Source: JAFGQU01 sp964483625 (lineage in GTDB: Bacteria > Omnitrophota > Gorgyraeia > Duberdicusellales > 4484-171). From it: DNA of 64,000 nucleotides. Under the pieces are notes generated by a model that was given only the letters and a program-made list of their open reading frames with translations, did no database searches and had not been told where the DNA came from. A program made the position numbers and the translations under genes. Position 1 is the first letter of the stretch, and each line of letters opens with the position of its first letter. Shown in pieces: positions 9,652 through 18,718 of the stretch. The stretch lies in contig CAZABB010000001.1 of assembly GCA_964483625.1 (NCBI GenBank), positions 73,355-137,354 on the forward strand, written 5' to 3'.

Positions 9652-10732
9652 AAAGCCCCTTTCTATTTTCTCTTTCGACTACAAACGGATAGTCACCTTC
9701 AAAAAAACAATTCAGAAGAAAATGACAATTATCGCCGCATGTCCTAATCTTCTCTCTGGCCCGTTCGGCTTTCTCCGACACCCAGAGCTTCCGTATGTCG
9801 TCCTCGGGATTGCGGATATTGCCCAGCTTCTCCCAACTGTAACACAAAAAGACATCCCCAATGGAACTGATGTGCAGCGCCCGGTCAAGATTACACGGCC
9901 CTTTTTTGACAAACCGGTCGGGAGCCTCCAGATACTTCTTGTACGCCTCTAACTGCTGGGGAGTATTGCCGATTAACTGGCCCTCTTTGCGGCGGCGGAT
10001 GATCTCATCGAGAATTCGATGGACCTTCTCTGTATTTTGGGGCCAGTAAAAACCGAATTCGGGGGTACGATACCAATGCCGATCAAATTTTTCTTTTCCC
10101 CAATAGGTATTATTCGGCTGCATGGGAACCATATAATAAATGGATTTAAAGCGGGGGTCTTCATTGACCCAGGTTCCCAACTCAAGCATGCCATCAACTG
10201 TATCGGCCATAATAATGCTGCACATACCGACATGCACGTCCGGCGCATATTTTGCCAGATTGTCTAGAGCGCGCATCACCCGGGCATGAACCCCTTTGAC
10301 TCCCCGCCAATGATCATGAACTTTTTCATCCAGACTGTCCAGAGAAAGCACCAGACTGAACAGCCCGGAATCAGCGATCCGTTGTGCCATCTCTTTATCG
10401 ATTAAATACCCGTTACTGGCAATGGTCATCTTGAACCCGATATCGGTACAGTAACGGATAAAATCCCAGAGCCAGTCGACAAGAAGAGCTTCTCCGCCGC
10501 CCACATCGATCTCAAACTTCTCATCGACAAGATCGCGTAGCTGCCGCGCCGCCCGCATCCATTCCTGAAGAGTTGGTTTGGTTTTACCGTAGGTACCTTT
10601 ATCTTTATGCCATTTATCGCACATCTGACAGCGTAGCATGCAATCATCGGTAATCCCGGGACAGCAGAATCCCGGTTTCAATATGTTCTTCTCGGCCTGA
10701 TTGAGCTGACTCTGCATCATATGTTTCTCCAT
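9644..10732 (-). CDS. Radical SAM/SPASM protein, array member 2 (GGGE subgroup)
   Basis: A 362-residue protein with CX3CX2C at residues 31, 35 and 38 (CMLRCQMC), VGGGEAL, ASNGYLID, HDHWRG and YWPQN. The SPASM-like end has CNLD, LCYS, CGDNC and NCFF, then a short charged tail. It is 2 bases from member 1 and overlaps member 3 by 8 bases. Compared with relatives it has a small insertion near NTYWGKEK before the WP motif. The likely role is radical modification of an unknown substrate. Confidence 0.88.
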   Translation of the reverse strand: MEKHMMQSQLNQAEKNILKPGFCCPGITDDCMLRCQMCDKWHKDKGTYGKTKPTLQEWMRAARQLRDLVDEKFEIDVGGGEALLVDWLWDFIRYCTDIGFKMTIASNGYLIDKEMAQRIADSGLFSLVLSLDSLDEKVHDHWRGVKGVHARVMRALDNLAKYAPDVHVGMCSIIMADTVDGMLELGTWVNEDPRFKSIYYMVPMQPNNTYWGKEKFDRHWYRTPEFGFYWPQNTEKVHRILDEIIRRRKEGQLIGNTPQQLEAYKKYLEAPDRFVKKGPCNLDRALHISSIGDVFLCYSWEKLGNIRNPEDDIRKLWVSEKAERAREKIRTCGDNCHFLLNCFFEGDYPFVVERENRKGLYG

Positions 10733-10734
10733 CG

Positions 10735-11805
10735 TTAAGGTTTAACCGTACTTAATTGAGAATCTACCCGAAACGGATAGTCGCCTTCGAAATAGCAATT
10801 CAAAAGAAAATGACAGTTTTCCCGACAGTCCCGTATTGCGGCCCTTACGCGGTCGGCTTCGGAAGAATACCAGAGCCAGGCCAGATCATCATGTTCGATA
10901 TTCCCAAGCCGGTCATGCTGGTAACAGATAAAAATATCTCCCACGGCACTCACATGAACAGCCTGATCCATATTGCAGGGATTCTTTTTCACGAAGCAGT
11001 CGGGATGACGGAAATACGATTTGAATGCTTCCAGTTGACACACCTGGTTCGAGATCTTCAACGGATTCTGTCTTTTCAGACGTATGATCTCCTCCAGAAC
11101 CGATGCCGCTTTTTGAGCATCCTTGGGCCAGAGGAATCCGAATTCCTCGGAGCGATACCATGCCTGGGTAAAAGACGTATTGTTGGGTTGAACAATCACC
11201 ATGAAATCGATCCAGTCCAACGACTTATTTTTCAATGCCCATGATGTCAGCGGAATAATATCTTCCAGGTTATACTCGGAAATAACCGTACAAATGCCTT
11301 TTTTGGTACGAGGGGCATACCGATCAAGATACTCGATAGCGTCCATCACCCGTTGATAGACCCCTTCGACGCCGCGTAAGAAATCATGTTTTTTTTCATC
11401 CAGTGTATCCAGGGAAAGATTGATAAGATGCAGGCCCGATCTTCCGATACGCCGGGCCAGCTCCTGATCGATCAGGTACCCGTTTGAGGGGATATTGACG
11501 GTAAATCCCCGGCGGATCGCATAACGGGCAAGTTCCAAGATATCCGGTAAAAGGAATGCCTCACCGCCGCCGAGATGGAGATACAAGTCCTTCTCGGCAA
11601 TCGACTCAAGCGATTTCACCGCCCGCTTCCATGCGGCCAAAGAAGCCGGTATGCCGTTTGCCGCAGCCATATCCGGTTTCCACTTATGGCACATCTTACA
11701 GCGCAGCATACATTGATCGGTAACTCCGAAACAACAAAACCGCACGCGGGGGGGAAATTCCCCCGGCGACCTTTCTTTCTTTTTCCCAAACAGACGTTTT
11801 ATCAT
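10735..11805 (-). CDS. Radical SAM/SPASM protein, array member 1 (first of the tandem array)
   Basis: A 356-residue protein, first of the array in transcription order, starting 21 bases after the 48-residue ORF. The N-terminus is basic (MIKRLFGKKK). CX3CX2C lies at residues 32, 36 and 39, followed by LGGGEAF, PSNGYLID, HDFLRG and LWPKD. The C-terminal cysteines are CNMD, FIC, CRENC and NCYF. Together with members 2 and 3 it forms the GGGE subgroup. It most resembles member 2 by eye, including the FEGDYPF tail, so the pair looks like a recent duplication. Confidence 0.88.
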   Translation of the reverse strand: MIKRLFGKKKERSPGEFPPRVRFCCFGVTDQCMLRCKMCHKWKPDMAAANGIPASLAAWKRAVKSLESIAEKDLYLHLGGGEAFLLPDILELARYAIRRGFTVNIPSNGYLIDQELARRIGRSGLHLINLSLDTLDEKKHDFLRGVEGVYQRVMDAIEYLDRYAPRTKKGICTVISEYNLEDIIPLTSWALKNKSLDWIDFMVIVQPNNTSFTQAWYRSEEFGFLWPKDAQKAASVLEEIIRLKRQNPLKISNQVCQLEAFKSYFRHPDCFVKKNPCNMDQAVHVSAVGDIFICYQHDRLGNIEHDDLAWLWYSSEADRVRAAIRDCRENCHFLLNCYFEGDYPFRVDSQLSTVKP

Positions 11806-11826
11806 CCTCTGACTACAATGGTTTCC

Positions 11827-11973
11827 TTACGAACGGCCGAATTGCTTCCAGTCGATCCCTCGCCGTTTACATTCCCGCCGCCACTGTATATATTTTACTC
11901 CGCGGTAAAAGGCATAAAAAAGCCCGTGCGCCCGACAGTGTTTACGGAATTTCCGCAAATATGTTTCCACCAT
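11827..11973 (-). CDS. Small basic 48-residue protein between radical SAM genes
   Basis: An ATG at 11973 is preceded by AAGGAGG at good spacing, and the site overlaps the stop codon region of the 448-residue radical SAM gene. The frame runs 48 codons to TAA at 11827 and leaves only 21 bases before array member 1, so it fills the gap like a real operon gene. The peptide starts MVETYLRKFR, is strongly basic and aromatic, and has two cysteines. It has no signal peptide or membrane segment. It loosely resembles the basic helical stretch after the radical domain of the 734-residue protein. It may be a standalone small protein, a remnant of a larger C-terminus or, more speculatively, a peptide substrate. 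Confidence 0.55.
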   Translation of the reverse strand: MVETYLRKFRKHCRAHGLFYAFYRGVKYIQWRRECKRRGIDWKQFGRS

Positions 11974-11988
11974 CTTTCCCCCTCCTTC

Positions 11989-13335
11989 TTAGCGTATGCC
12001 GGCGTACCCAGCCGGCTGTCTCTCGCATGTATTTTTGATTTCCTTCTCTCCCAGCGGTTTTTCCCGATCCCTTTTCCCACGCAGAAATTTCATCGTTTTT
12101 GCCAGAGAAACCAGTATTTTCTTCTGCCGGGGAGAAAGCGAAGCAATGCGGCCGTGCATATACCGGTTATGACCGAGATTATCGCAGCTTTTATAACATC
12201 CCATCCTGGCATCCCGATCGTTTCCGATCAGCGAAAAGAATTCATCCGCGGGATTCATATGAAGCGTTTTTTCCCGAAACTGCCTCTGCCGGGGGCCGTT
12301 CCATATCCGGGAGAACTTATCTTGGTGGATATTTCCCACGGGAAAACGGTGGGACTTCAGGCACGAATTCACATTGCCGTCGGCCAGGATACGGACAAAC
12401 ACCCATCCGGCATAACAGGGAATTTCGTTAATCACATTGGAATCGTATTGGGCGCATTGAGAATCACAGTTGGCAATCCGGCGCACAAAATCTTCAAATC
12501 CGAACAGAAAAGATATTTGGTTATTCTTCTCTCCCCAGCGGCGCCGGATCGATTCGCAACGATTCAACAAATCTCCGCATTGCCTTTCATCGAGAAGCAA
12601 CCGGTCGGTTTTGCCGGGAATCGTATCGATAACCGTGAATTCGACCATTTCCGAACCCGTTTGGCAGGCCAATTCAGCCATGCGTTCAATATCATGGTAA
12701 TTCTCGGAAAAGATGACATGATATATTTTTACCCGGGGTAATTCGCGTTTGGTCCGATTCAAAAGATCCAGCATGTCTTTGATACGATAAAACGTGCTCT
12801 TATCTTTATTGGGATGCGTAGCGGAATAAATCTCCGGCGTCCCCGCCCAGATACTCACCGTGAGCGAATCAACGCCCAAGCGCACCAGCTCCTTTACTCT
12901 GAATTCATCAACGAGAGTAAAGTTCGTATTCACATAGCATTCAAATCCCCGTTTTTTAGTATATGCCAGGATATCCATAATGTCCGGGTGCATAAACGGT
13001 TCTCCGCCGCCGGCATAATATATCTGCCGGGTACCCATACGCGCCAGTTCATCAAGGAGTTTTATCACCCGCCGGCGGGGAAGCATCTGCTTTTTTACCG
13101 ATGGGGAGATCTTCTTTTCTCCCAGAAGCGGCGAGTTACACCAACAGCCGATGCAGTCGTTATTACAGTCGTTAGTTAAATCGATCTGCACAAAGTCGGG
13201 CCCTTTATAGGCATACGTCCCATCAATCACACCCAGAGCGTCAAGATAACAACCGCGCATCTTCCTCGCTACCGACCGTCCCCCTTCTTTTTTCCAGTGC
13301 GATAATACCTTGCTTACTGTCCTTTGATCGATCAT
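11989..13335 (-). CDS. Radical SAM protein with SPASM-type C-terminus (448 residues)
   Basis: This radical SAM enzyme is not a close paralogue of the array. CX3CX2C is at residues 57, 61 and 64 (CNNDCIGC), followed by YAGGGEPF, NTNFTLVD and the core barrel. The C-terminal region has spaced cysteines (CYAGW, SCLK, then GCYKSC near residue 390), consistent with a SPASM auxiliary cluster. An N-terminal domain of about 45 residues precedes the barrel, and a basic tail ends the protein. The start overlaps the 734-residue gene by 4 bases (ATGA). This protein and the 1056-residue protein share the layout VxxDxxNDC/CNTDC, so they look related. Substrate unknown. Confidence 0.82.
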   Translation of the reverse strand: MIDQRTVSKVLSHWKKEGGRSVARKMRGCYLDALGVIDGTYAYKGPDFVQIDLTNDCNNDCIGCWCNSPLLGEKKISPSVKKQMLPRRRVIKLLDELARMGTRQIYYAGGGEPFMHPDIMDILAYTKKRGFECYVNTNFTLVDEFRVKELVRLGVDSLTVSIWAGTPEIYSATHPNKDKSTFYRIKDMLDLLNRTKRELPRVKIYHVIFSENYHDIERMAELACQTGSEMVEFTVIDTIPGKTDRLLLDERQCGDLLNRCESIRRRWGEKNNQISFLFGFEDFVRRIANCDSQCAQYDSNVINEIPCYAGWVFVRILADGNVNSCLKSHRFPVGNIHQDKFSRIWNGPRQRQFREKTLHMNPADEFFSLIGNDRDARMGCYKSCDNLGHNRYMHGRIASLSPRQKKILVSLAKTMKFLRGKRDREKPLGEKEIKNTCERQPAGYAGIR

Positions 13336-15536
13336 TTCTTTCTATGAGACTTACGTTTTCGAAAGTCCTCCTCGACAATCTTCAGGTGTCCGGAGAAAAA
13401 GAAACAATCCTGCCGGACCTCTTTTTGATGACCGTTCGTTTTAACTCCCACCATACGTGCTCCCGGATATACGGAAGCGTTATTGACATAGGAGGTATAT
13501 TCATCGGATTTTTTCGTATATTCCAGTAATACCGTAGGTAGCTGGCCGCGCCACCTTTTCCTGCCTCGTAATCCTACAAACTCACTGCGGGGATTGCGTA
13601 TTTTTACCTCGGTGAAATCATCAAGACCGGGGAATCCGCCTTCTCCCCAGGAATCCACCCATTGCCGGTATCGTTCCGAAAGGACAACCCCGATCTTACG
13701 TCCGGAAACCGGAAGCGGGAACTGAGTCTTCAGAGAAACCTTCCATTCTATCTGCTTCTCGTCGGGGACATTAATTTTCCAAATCTCCTCTACGGGATGA
13801 AGGCCGTATTTAGTCTTTAAGATGACGCCGTTACTGCCTTGTCGCTCGAAATCCCAGCAGCCTAAAGAAGAGTGATGGAATTGACCGTTCTCCAAAGACA
13901 CTTCGCTGACCAGACCCGCCCCTTGTGTCAATTTCATTCCACCCCAATAGATCTCGATTTCGTTATGTTCAAAGATGATCTCCAGTCTTCCGACCCTGAT
14001 CCTCTTTTCCGGAGCAACGACACGCATCTTCCTGCGTTGATCCCACAACCTCTCTTTGGGAAGAATGATCAGCCGCCGGAAAAAGAATCTCCCTGTCTTA
14101 AACAGAGCCATGAAGACACCGTCTTTTTTTAACGTCGACCAAATCAACTGAAGATAATAGTACACCCGATTGCCTTTCTTTGCCCGGTGCTGCCGGATAT
14201 ATTTCTTGACCCATCGGCCATAGGCATACCGTACCGCTTCGGTCAGATCTTTACTCGTTAATTCATCCAGATGGATGACACTCCGGTGATTTCCGTCATA
14301 CTCCGACCAGCGCCGTGAACGTAACGCGCCTTTACGATCCATTTCCTTGTAGAAATCCGTACCCGGGAAAGGAGTCGCGATGGAAAACTGGACCGTTTCC
14401 GGATCCAACCGCAAGGCGAAATCGGTAGTATCCTGGATCGTCTGTCTGGTTTCTCCGGGCAGCCCGAAGGTAAAGGTAAGATGCGTTTTGATATCCAGCA
14501 TCTTGGTAAACTTGATAATCTCTTCAGTACGTTTGATGTTCATATTCTTATCTATACCGTCGAGCAGCGCTTGCGACGACGATTCAACTCCGTATTTTAC
14601 GGCATAGAGACCGGTTTCTTTCATATTTTGTAAGATCTCTTCATCCATAAGATCTGCTCTCGCCATGATTGCCCATGGCACATCTAATTTTCGTTTCTTT
14701 ATTTCGGCACAGAAGGCAAGCATGCGGTCTTTTCCGATATTGAACGTATCGTCATCGAAATAAATCGACTTAAATTTCATCTCCTTGGTCAAGAACTCCA
14801 TCTCATCAACAACATCGACGATATCCCTTGTGCGGTAATTATGTCCATGATACATAACCTGCGGCCAGAGACAGAACTTACAACGGAACGGACAACCGCG
14901 GGAAGCAAGCATCTGGGCTGAAGGCAAAGGAATGTCCCCCGGGCTGTCATTATAGCGGTACATCGGGAGACCCTCCCGCAACGGCCACGGCAAAGCGTTT
15001 AAATCCGTCAACGAACGTAACGGTGTACGATGAATTCCTTCCCGATTCCGATAGATCAATCCCGCCACAGAAGCCAAATCCCGGCCGGCACGAAGGGCTT
15101 TCACCAGTTCAAGCAGAGTAAATTCATATTCCCCCACAAGCACGTAACGAACAAAGGGATATTGTTTCAGAAACGATTCACTGCGGATATTTACATCCGG
15201 GCCACACAAAACAAGATGAATACGCGTTCCCAGACGGCTTAACAATCGCAGATCATGCTCGAGAGTAACGGTGGAAACCTCACATACCAGAAGATCCGGC
15301 TTCAATGTGCGCATTGAGTGCAGGAACGACCGGTAAGAAATCCTCTGAGCGATCGCATCGATTAAGGTCACCTTAAAATCATGCTTCTTAAGCAATGCCG
15401 CCGCATAGGCCAGAAAAAACGGAAAGGGAAGGTAGTCGGTCTCGGTGGGCCCTTTCAAATGCGGCCAGCGTGAACCGGCTCGCACTCCCTGCTTGCCGGA
15501 TTGCCTCCACGGTAGATTTGCTAAAACGATCTTCAT
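13332..15536 (-). CDS. B12-binding-type radical SAM protein with a C-terminal repeat domain (734 residues)
   Basis: Residues 1-170 match the layout of a cobalamin-binding domain in front of a radical SAM barrel: IVLANLPW start, FPFFLAYAAALL, then LVGEYEF. The CX3CX2C motif is at 215, 219 and 222 within RGCPFRCKFC, followed by YFDDDTF and GLPGET, typical of this class (BchE-like layout). Residues 440-500 are a basic helical linker. Residues about 516-720 form one copy of the domain that is repeated in the 1056-residue protein and the ABC ATPase, with EIYWGG, VEEIWKINV, IEWKV and YRQWV...GGFP. The classical DXHXXG cobalamin motif is not visible, so B12 may bind base-off by another mode or not at all. 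It overlaps its neighbours by 4 bases on both sides. Confidence 0.82.
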   Translation of the reverse strand: MKIVLANLPWRQSGKQGVRAGSRWPHLKGPTETDYLPFPFFLAYAAALLKKHDFKVTLIDAIAQRISYRSFLHSMRTLKPDLLVCEVSTVTLEHDLRLLSRLGTRIHLVLCGPDVNIRSESFLKQYPFVRYVLVGEYEFTLLELVKALRAGRDLASVAGLIYRNREGIHRTPLRSLTDLNALPWPLREGLPMYRYNDSPGDIPLPSAQMLASRGCPFRCKFCLWPQVMYHGHNYRTRDIVDVVDEMEFLTKEMKFKSIYFDDDTFNIGKDRMLAFCAEIKKRKLDVPWAIMARADLMDEEILQNMKETGLYAVKYGVESSSQALLDGIDKNMNIKRTEEIIKFTKMLDIKTHLTFTFGLPGETRQTIQDTTDFALRLDPETVQFSIATPFPGTDFYKEMDRKGALRSRRWSEYDGNHRSVIHLDELTSKDLTEAVRYAYGRWVKKYIRQHRAKKGNRVYYYLQLIWSTLKKDGVFMALFKTGRFFFRRLIILPKERLWDQRRKMRVVAPEKRIRVGRLEIIFEHNEIEIYWGGMKLTQGAGLVSEVSLENGQFHHSSLGCWDFERQGSNGVILKTKYGLHPVEEIWKINVPDEKQIEWKVSLKTQFPLPVSGRKIGVVLSERYRQWVDSWGEGGFPGLDDFTEVKIRNPRSEFVGLRGRKRWRGQLPTVLLEYTKKSDEYTSYVNNASVYPGARMVGVKTNGHQKEVRQDCFFFSGHLKIVEEDFRKRKSHRKK

Positions 15537-18500
15537 GTCCTCATGAATTTCTCTAAACCATATTCCTTCATATTTTCATGGATACGGAGAATAACCTGAT
15601 GCGTATCGCAATTATTACAGAACTCGTCATAGAGCCTAACTCCGTTTTTCAGCACGACATTTTTATTGTGCGTAAGATCTTTTGCCTGGATCCTCAGCTG
15701 GTTATATTCGGGAGAATTCCAGATCTCTTCCAATGATCTTCCGTTGATCGAATCAATCACGCGCAGATGACAGCACATACTTACTTCTCCCTTAGCCAGC
15801 ACCAGACAGAAAAACCATCCTACCGGACACCCCAGTTTTAAAAAGGCGTTTTCCGACCAATATCCCGTACGGGAATCGTAATGTTTCAACTGAAACGATA
15901 AATTGTCTTCGATCTTTCTTTCCTGTTCATTGAGATAACAACTCACCTTTTTTATCGAATCTCTCATTTGTTCGATGTGTTGAGACTGCAACTTAAGATT
16001 TTTGATGTTTTGATCTATACGGGCAAGATAAAACCGTATCTTATCCGCGCCTACAGCGACATCTGTCCTGGCCATCTCTTCCAATTCATGATAGTTGAGC
16101 GCATGGATCACATGAGTCATCTGTACCAAAGGCATCCGTTTCCCCAAAGCATTACGTAGAGAAATAAGGTTGGAAAGATTTTTCGTAATGACACCAAAGA
16201 TATCTTTTGACTGCTTTGAATTAATCAAAGCATAGGTCTGCGCCGTCCCGGCGGGAAGACTGCAGAAAATTTCATTAATCTCAAGCTCAAGCAAAATCTT
16301 GGCTTTTTTTTCGTCAAGCAAGATCCCATTGGTAAAAAATAACACTTTCAATCCTTTGTTCCGGGCGTAACGAACCATATCGATAAAACGGGTATCCAGA
16401 AGCGGCTCACCGTCACCCTGAATGATAATCTCATCACAAAGAAGTTCAGCCGCATCGTCGATAATGCGCCGGTAGAGATTGTCGTCCATCTTTAACTCTT
16501 CATCCTGCCGGGACGAGACACGCTTTGGATTATGGATCCAGCAATGGATGCAATCGGTATTGCACGAATGGAACGTATCCAGAACAATGGTCTGGGGACC
16601 GATAAAGGCGTGCTCGCATATCACTCCCAGAAGGCGCAATAGATCTTTTTCATTGTGTTGATCGGCCGAAGTAGAAACCAGCGAAAGCAACTCCAGCAGA
16701 TCGTGGTCTTTTAAAAAAAGCTCGATACCCGTATGTTGTATACGCGTATTCAATTCGCGCAGGTATTCAATAAAATACGCCAGAAGATTGCGCACCGGGA
16801 AGAGCGACAGAGAGAGTGAACGCAGATCGATACGCTGATTCATCAGCGTCGAGGCATATTGGACAATCTCAGCCAGCCGGAAAAAATTAAACTTGGTGAC
16901 GCCGATGCGGAGATTGGTATCTCCGGGAGATATATTTTTGATCCTTTCCTGGATGCGGAGAAACTCCTCAGACTGATCACCCGCTTTATCGTGCAACACA
17001 GCGTTATCACCGTAAAGATATATCGCATTTTTCTTGTTTTTATCGTCCGGCCGGGTTTCGACAAACACGTTTTCTTTTTTCAGACGCGCGGCAAGTTCTT
17101 CTATCCTTTCTGCGCACGCACGCTTGTCCGAGAGACGTTGAAATTCCTCCTGTCGTCTTTTTCTCTCCTTTTCTCTACGCTGTCTGAGCCGGGCAACAAC
17201 TGCCTGCAACCGTTCTCTCCGAGGATAAAACCGAATAATACCTCTGAGCGTCACGATCGTACCCGCCTGCGGGGATCCCATTGTTTCTTCTCCCGACGCC
17301 TCCAAGATACATGCCGAAGAATCGATATCGCCATGATATACCGACAAAGAGGAGAATTTTGTGTGCTCATTTTGAAACGTAAAACCGGGGATGTTTTCTT
17401 TTTGTGGCAATACGCCGATAAAGGCGGGCGGAGCATCGCCGGGCTGATTCATGGGGACCCAATGGGTATCGAACCGTGCCGGGAAAGAACCGGAATCCGG
17501 ACCGGCGACCCATTCACGATATCCTTTGGAAACAAACAAAGAAGCCTTAACGTAATCTATCAGCAAAGGCTGACGGCATTCTATGTCGACATTCCAGATA
17601 AGAGCATCCTCTTGAGAGAAAGTCAAATACCATTTCTGTACGAGGGGCAGATGATGTAATCTAAAATAAATGATCATTTCTTTCGCCGATGGTCGTTCTA
17701 CCGTTACGGTCGAATCCCTCGAGCTGTACCATCGCCCTCCCGTCAGGCAGACCACTCGGAAACCGTCTCCTTTGGTAATTTCATGTTCACCGTGATACAT
17801 ATATATCTGATTGGCAGGGTCAAGATAAAGCCTGTAAGCCCCCCGGGACAGGGTACATCGCTGTTCCTCTTCTTTCTTCTCTCTTAGAATACGCTGCTGT
17901 TCCTGTCTCTCCCGATCTGAAATATGTTTTTCCAGCAAACTCCGGCTGGGATCGATCTGAAATTCTCCCGTGCCGCAAAGATATTCACCCGGAAGGAAAG
18001 ATTCGTCTTTCCGGCAAAAACGGAATTCAAAGATGCGGCAGGATAAAGTGAGATCGCTGGTATAAAGATGGGAAACGGCCGGGTGAGGATAAAACGAATG
18101 GAAAAGCAGCGTGGGATATTCCTCCTGCGAAGAAAGCGCGCCAAACTGATCTGAAGTATCCCGGGATAACTCGACCGGTGATACATACGTGTCGGAAAAC
18201 GAAGGGAAACATCCCCGGCGGCGGGAATCGCTCCAGCTATCATAAAACCGAGAGACATAAAACTGAACATGCACCTCATCCAGACGCAATGGCACGCTGG
18301 TATTCACATACATTTCCCATCGTATGTTCTTATCCGGCGTGATGTTCATTTTCCACCTTTGCGTAAAAGAAGATTTAGCAGCCTGCGAAACGATCTCCAT
18401 TTCGACGGGAGAAATTTTACGTATGCCCAGCCGGCCATCACAAAAATGATGCCATTGAGCTTCGGATAACACTCTGGTGCTCAAACCATGATATTTTGTA

Positions 18501-18703
18501 ATCTCGGTCTCTCCCCAAAATATCCTCAAACGGTTATCCTCGTCAAACCATACCCGGCATTCACTATCTCCGATGGTTCTTTCAGTAATACGTTCCTGCG
18601 CTTCCAACATTTGGAACTTTTTGATTCGTTTTCTAAACATTTCTCTTAGTGCGCGCATAACACCCGATTTTTCTTCGGCACACATCGGAAGAAAAACGGA
18701 CAA
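15533..18703 (-). CDS. Giant radical SAM protein with two N-terminal repeat domains (1056 residues)
   Basis: The likely start is TTG at 18703 after GGGAG; an ATG six codons later is the alternative. Residues about 48-250 and 288-495 are two copies of the unnamed repeat domain (RIFWGE...TQRWKMNI...IRWEM...GCFPSF and YMYHGE...VQKWYLTF...LIWNV...GSFPARF). Highly charged coiled-coil stretches follow each copy (about 255-285 and 498-545). Residues about 700-1056 are a radical SAM domain with CX3CX2C at 714, 718 and 721, the loop QGDGEPL, and a C-terminal cluster region (GCPVGW, CCHL, FCNNC). The fusion suggests that the repeat domain docks the enzyme on a shared substrate or partner. It overlaps the 734-residue gene by 4 bases. 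Confidence 0.82.
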   Translation of the reverse strand: MSVFLPMCAEEKSGVMRALREMFRKRIKKFQMLEAQERITERTIGDSECRVWFDEDNRLRIFWGETEITKYHGLSTRVLSEAQWHHFCDGRLGIRKISPVEMEIVSQAAKSSFTQRWKMNITPDKNIRWEMYVNTSVPLRLDEVHVQFYVSRFYDSWSDSRRRGCFPSFSDTYVSPVELSRDTSDQFGALSSQEEYPTLLFHSFYPHPAVSHLYTSDLTLSCRIFEFRFCRKDESFLPGEYLCGTGEFQIDPSRSLLEKHISDRERQEQQRILREKKEEEQRCTLSRGAYRLYLDPANQIYMYHGEHEITKGDGFRVVCLTGGRWYSSRDSTVTVERPSAKEMIIYFRLHHLPLVQKWYLTFSQEDALIWNVDIECRQPLLIDYVKASLFVSKGYREWVAGPDSGSFPARFDTHWVPMNQPGDAPPAFIGVLPQKENIPGFTFQNEHTKFSSLSVYHGDIDSSACILEASGEETMGSPQAGTIVTLRGIIRFYPRRERLQAVVARLRQRREKERKRRQEEFQRLSDKRACAERIEELAARLKKENVFVETRPDDKNKKNAIYLYGDNAVLHDKAGDQSEEFLRIQERIKNISPGDTNLRIGVTKFNFFRLAEIVQYASTLMNQRIDLRSLSLSLFPVRNLLAYFIEYLRELNTRIQHTGIELFLKDHDLLELLSLVSTSADQHNEKDLLRLLGVICEHAFIGPQTIVLDTFHSCNTDCIHCWIHNPKRVSSRQDEELKMDDNLYRRIIDDAAELLCDEIIIQGDGEPLLDTRFIDMVRYARNKGLKVLFFTNGILLDEKKAKILLELEINEIFCSLPAGTAQTYALINSKQSKDIFGVITKNLSNLISLRNALGKRMPLVQMTHVIHALNYHELEEMARTDVAVGADKIRFYLARIDQNIKNLKLQSQHIEQMRDSIKKVSCYLNEQERKIEDNLSFQLKHYDSRTGYWSENAFLKLGCPVGWFFCLVLAKGEVSMCCHLRVIDSINGRSLEEIWNSPEYNQLRIQAKDLTHNKNVVLKNGVRLYDEFCNNCDTHQVILRIHENMKEYGLEKFMRT

Positions 18704-18718
18704 TTTTCTCCCGGCCGC

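Noticed and set aside
1..11805. CRISPR-like or simple tandem repeat
   Set aside because: The periodicity is about 1 kb and protein-level only; there are no short identical repeats with spacers.
11895..12080. 61-codon minus-strand frame overlapping the 48-codon ORF
   Set aside because: It overlaps the radical SAM gene end in another frame and lacks a ribosome site; the 48-codon frame has a strong one.
11575..12741. Long plus-strand open frame of 388 codons opposite the array start
   Set aside because: It runs antisense through two clear radical SAM genes and the 48-codon ORF, and its product shows no domain or motif.
16859..17659. Plus-strand open frame of 266 codons
   Set aside because: It is antisense to the repeat-domain part of the 1056-residue gene, whose motifs are well supported.
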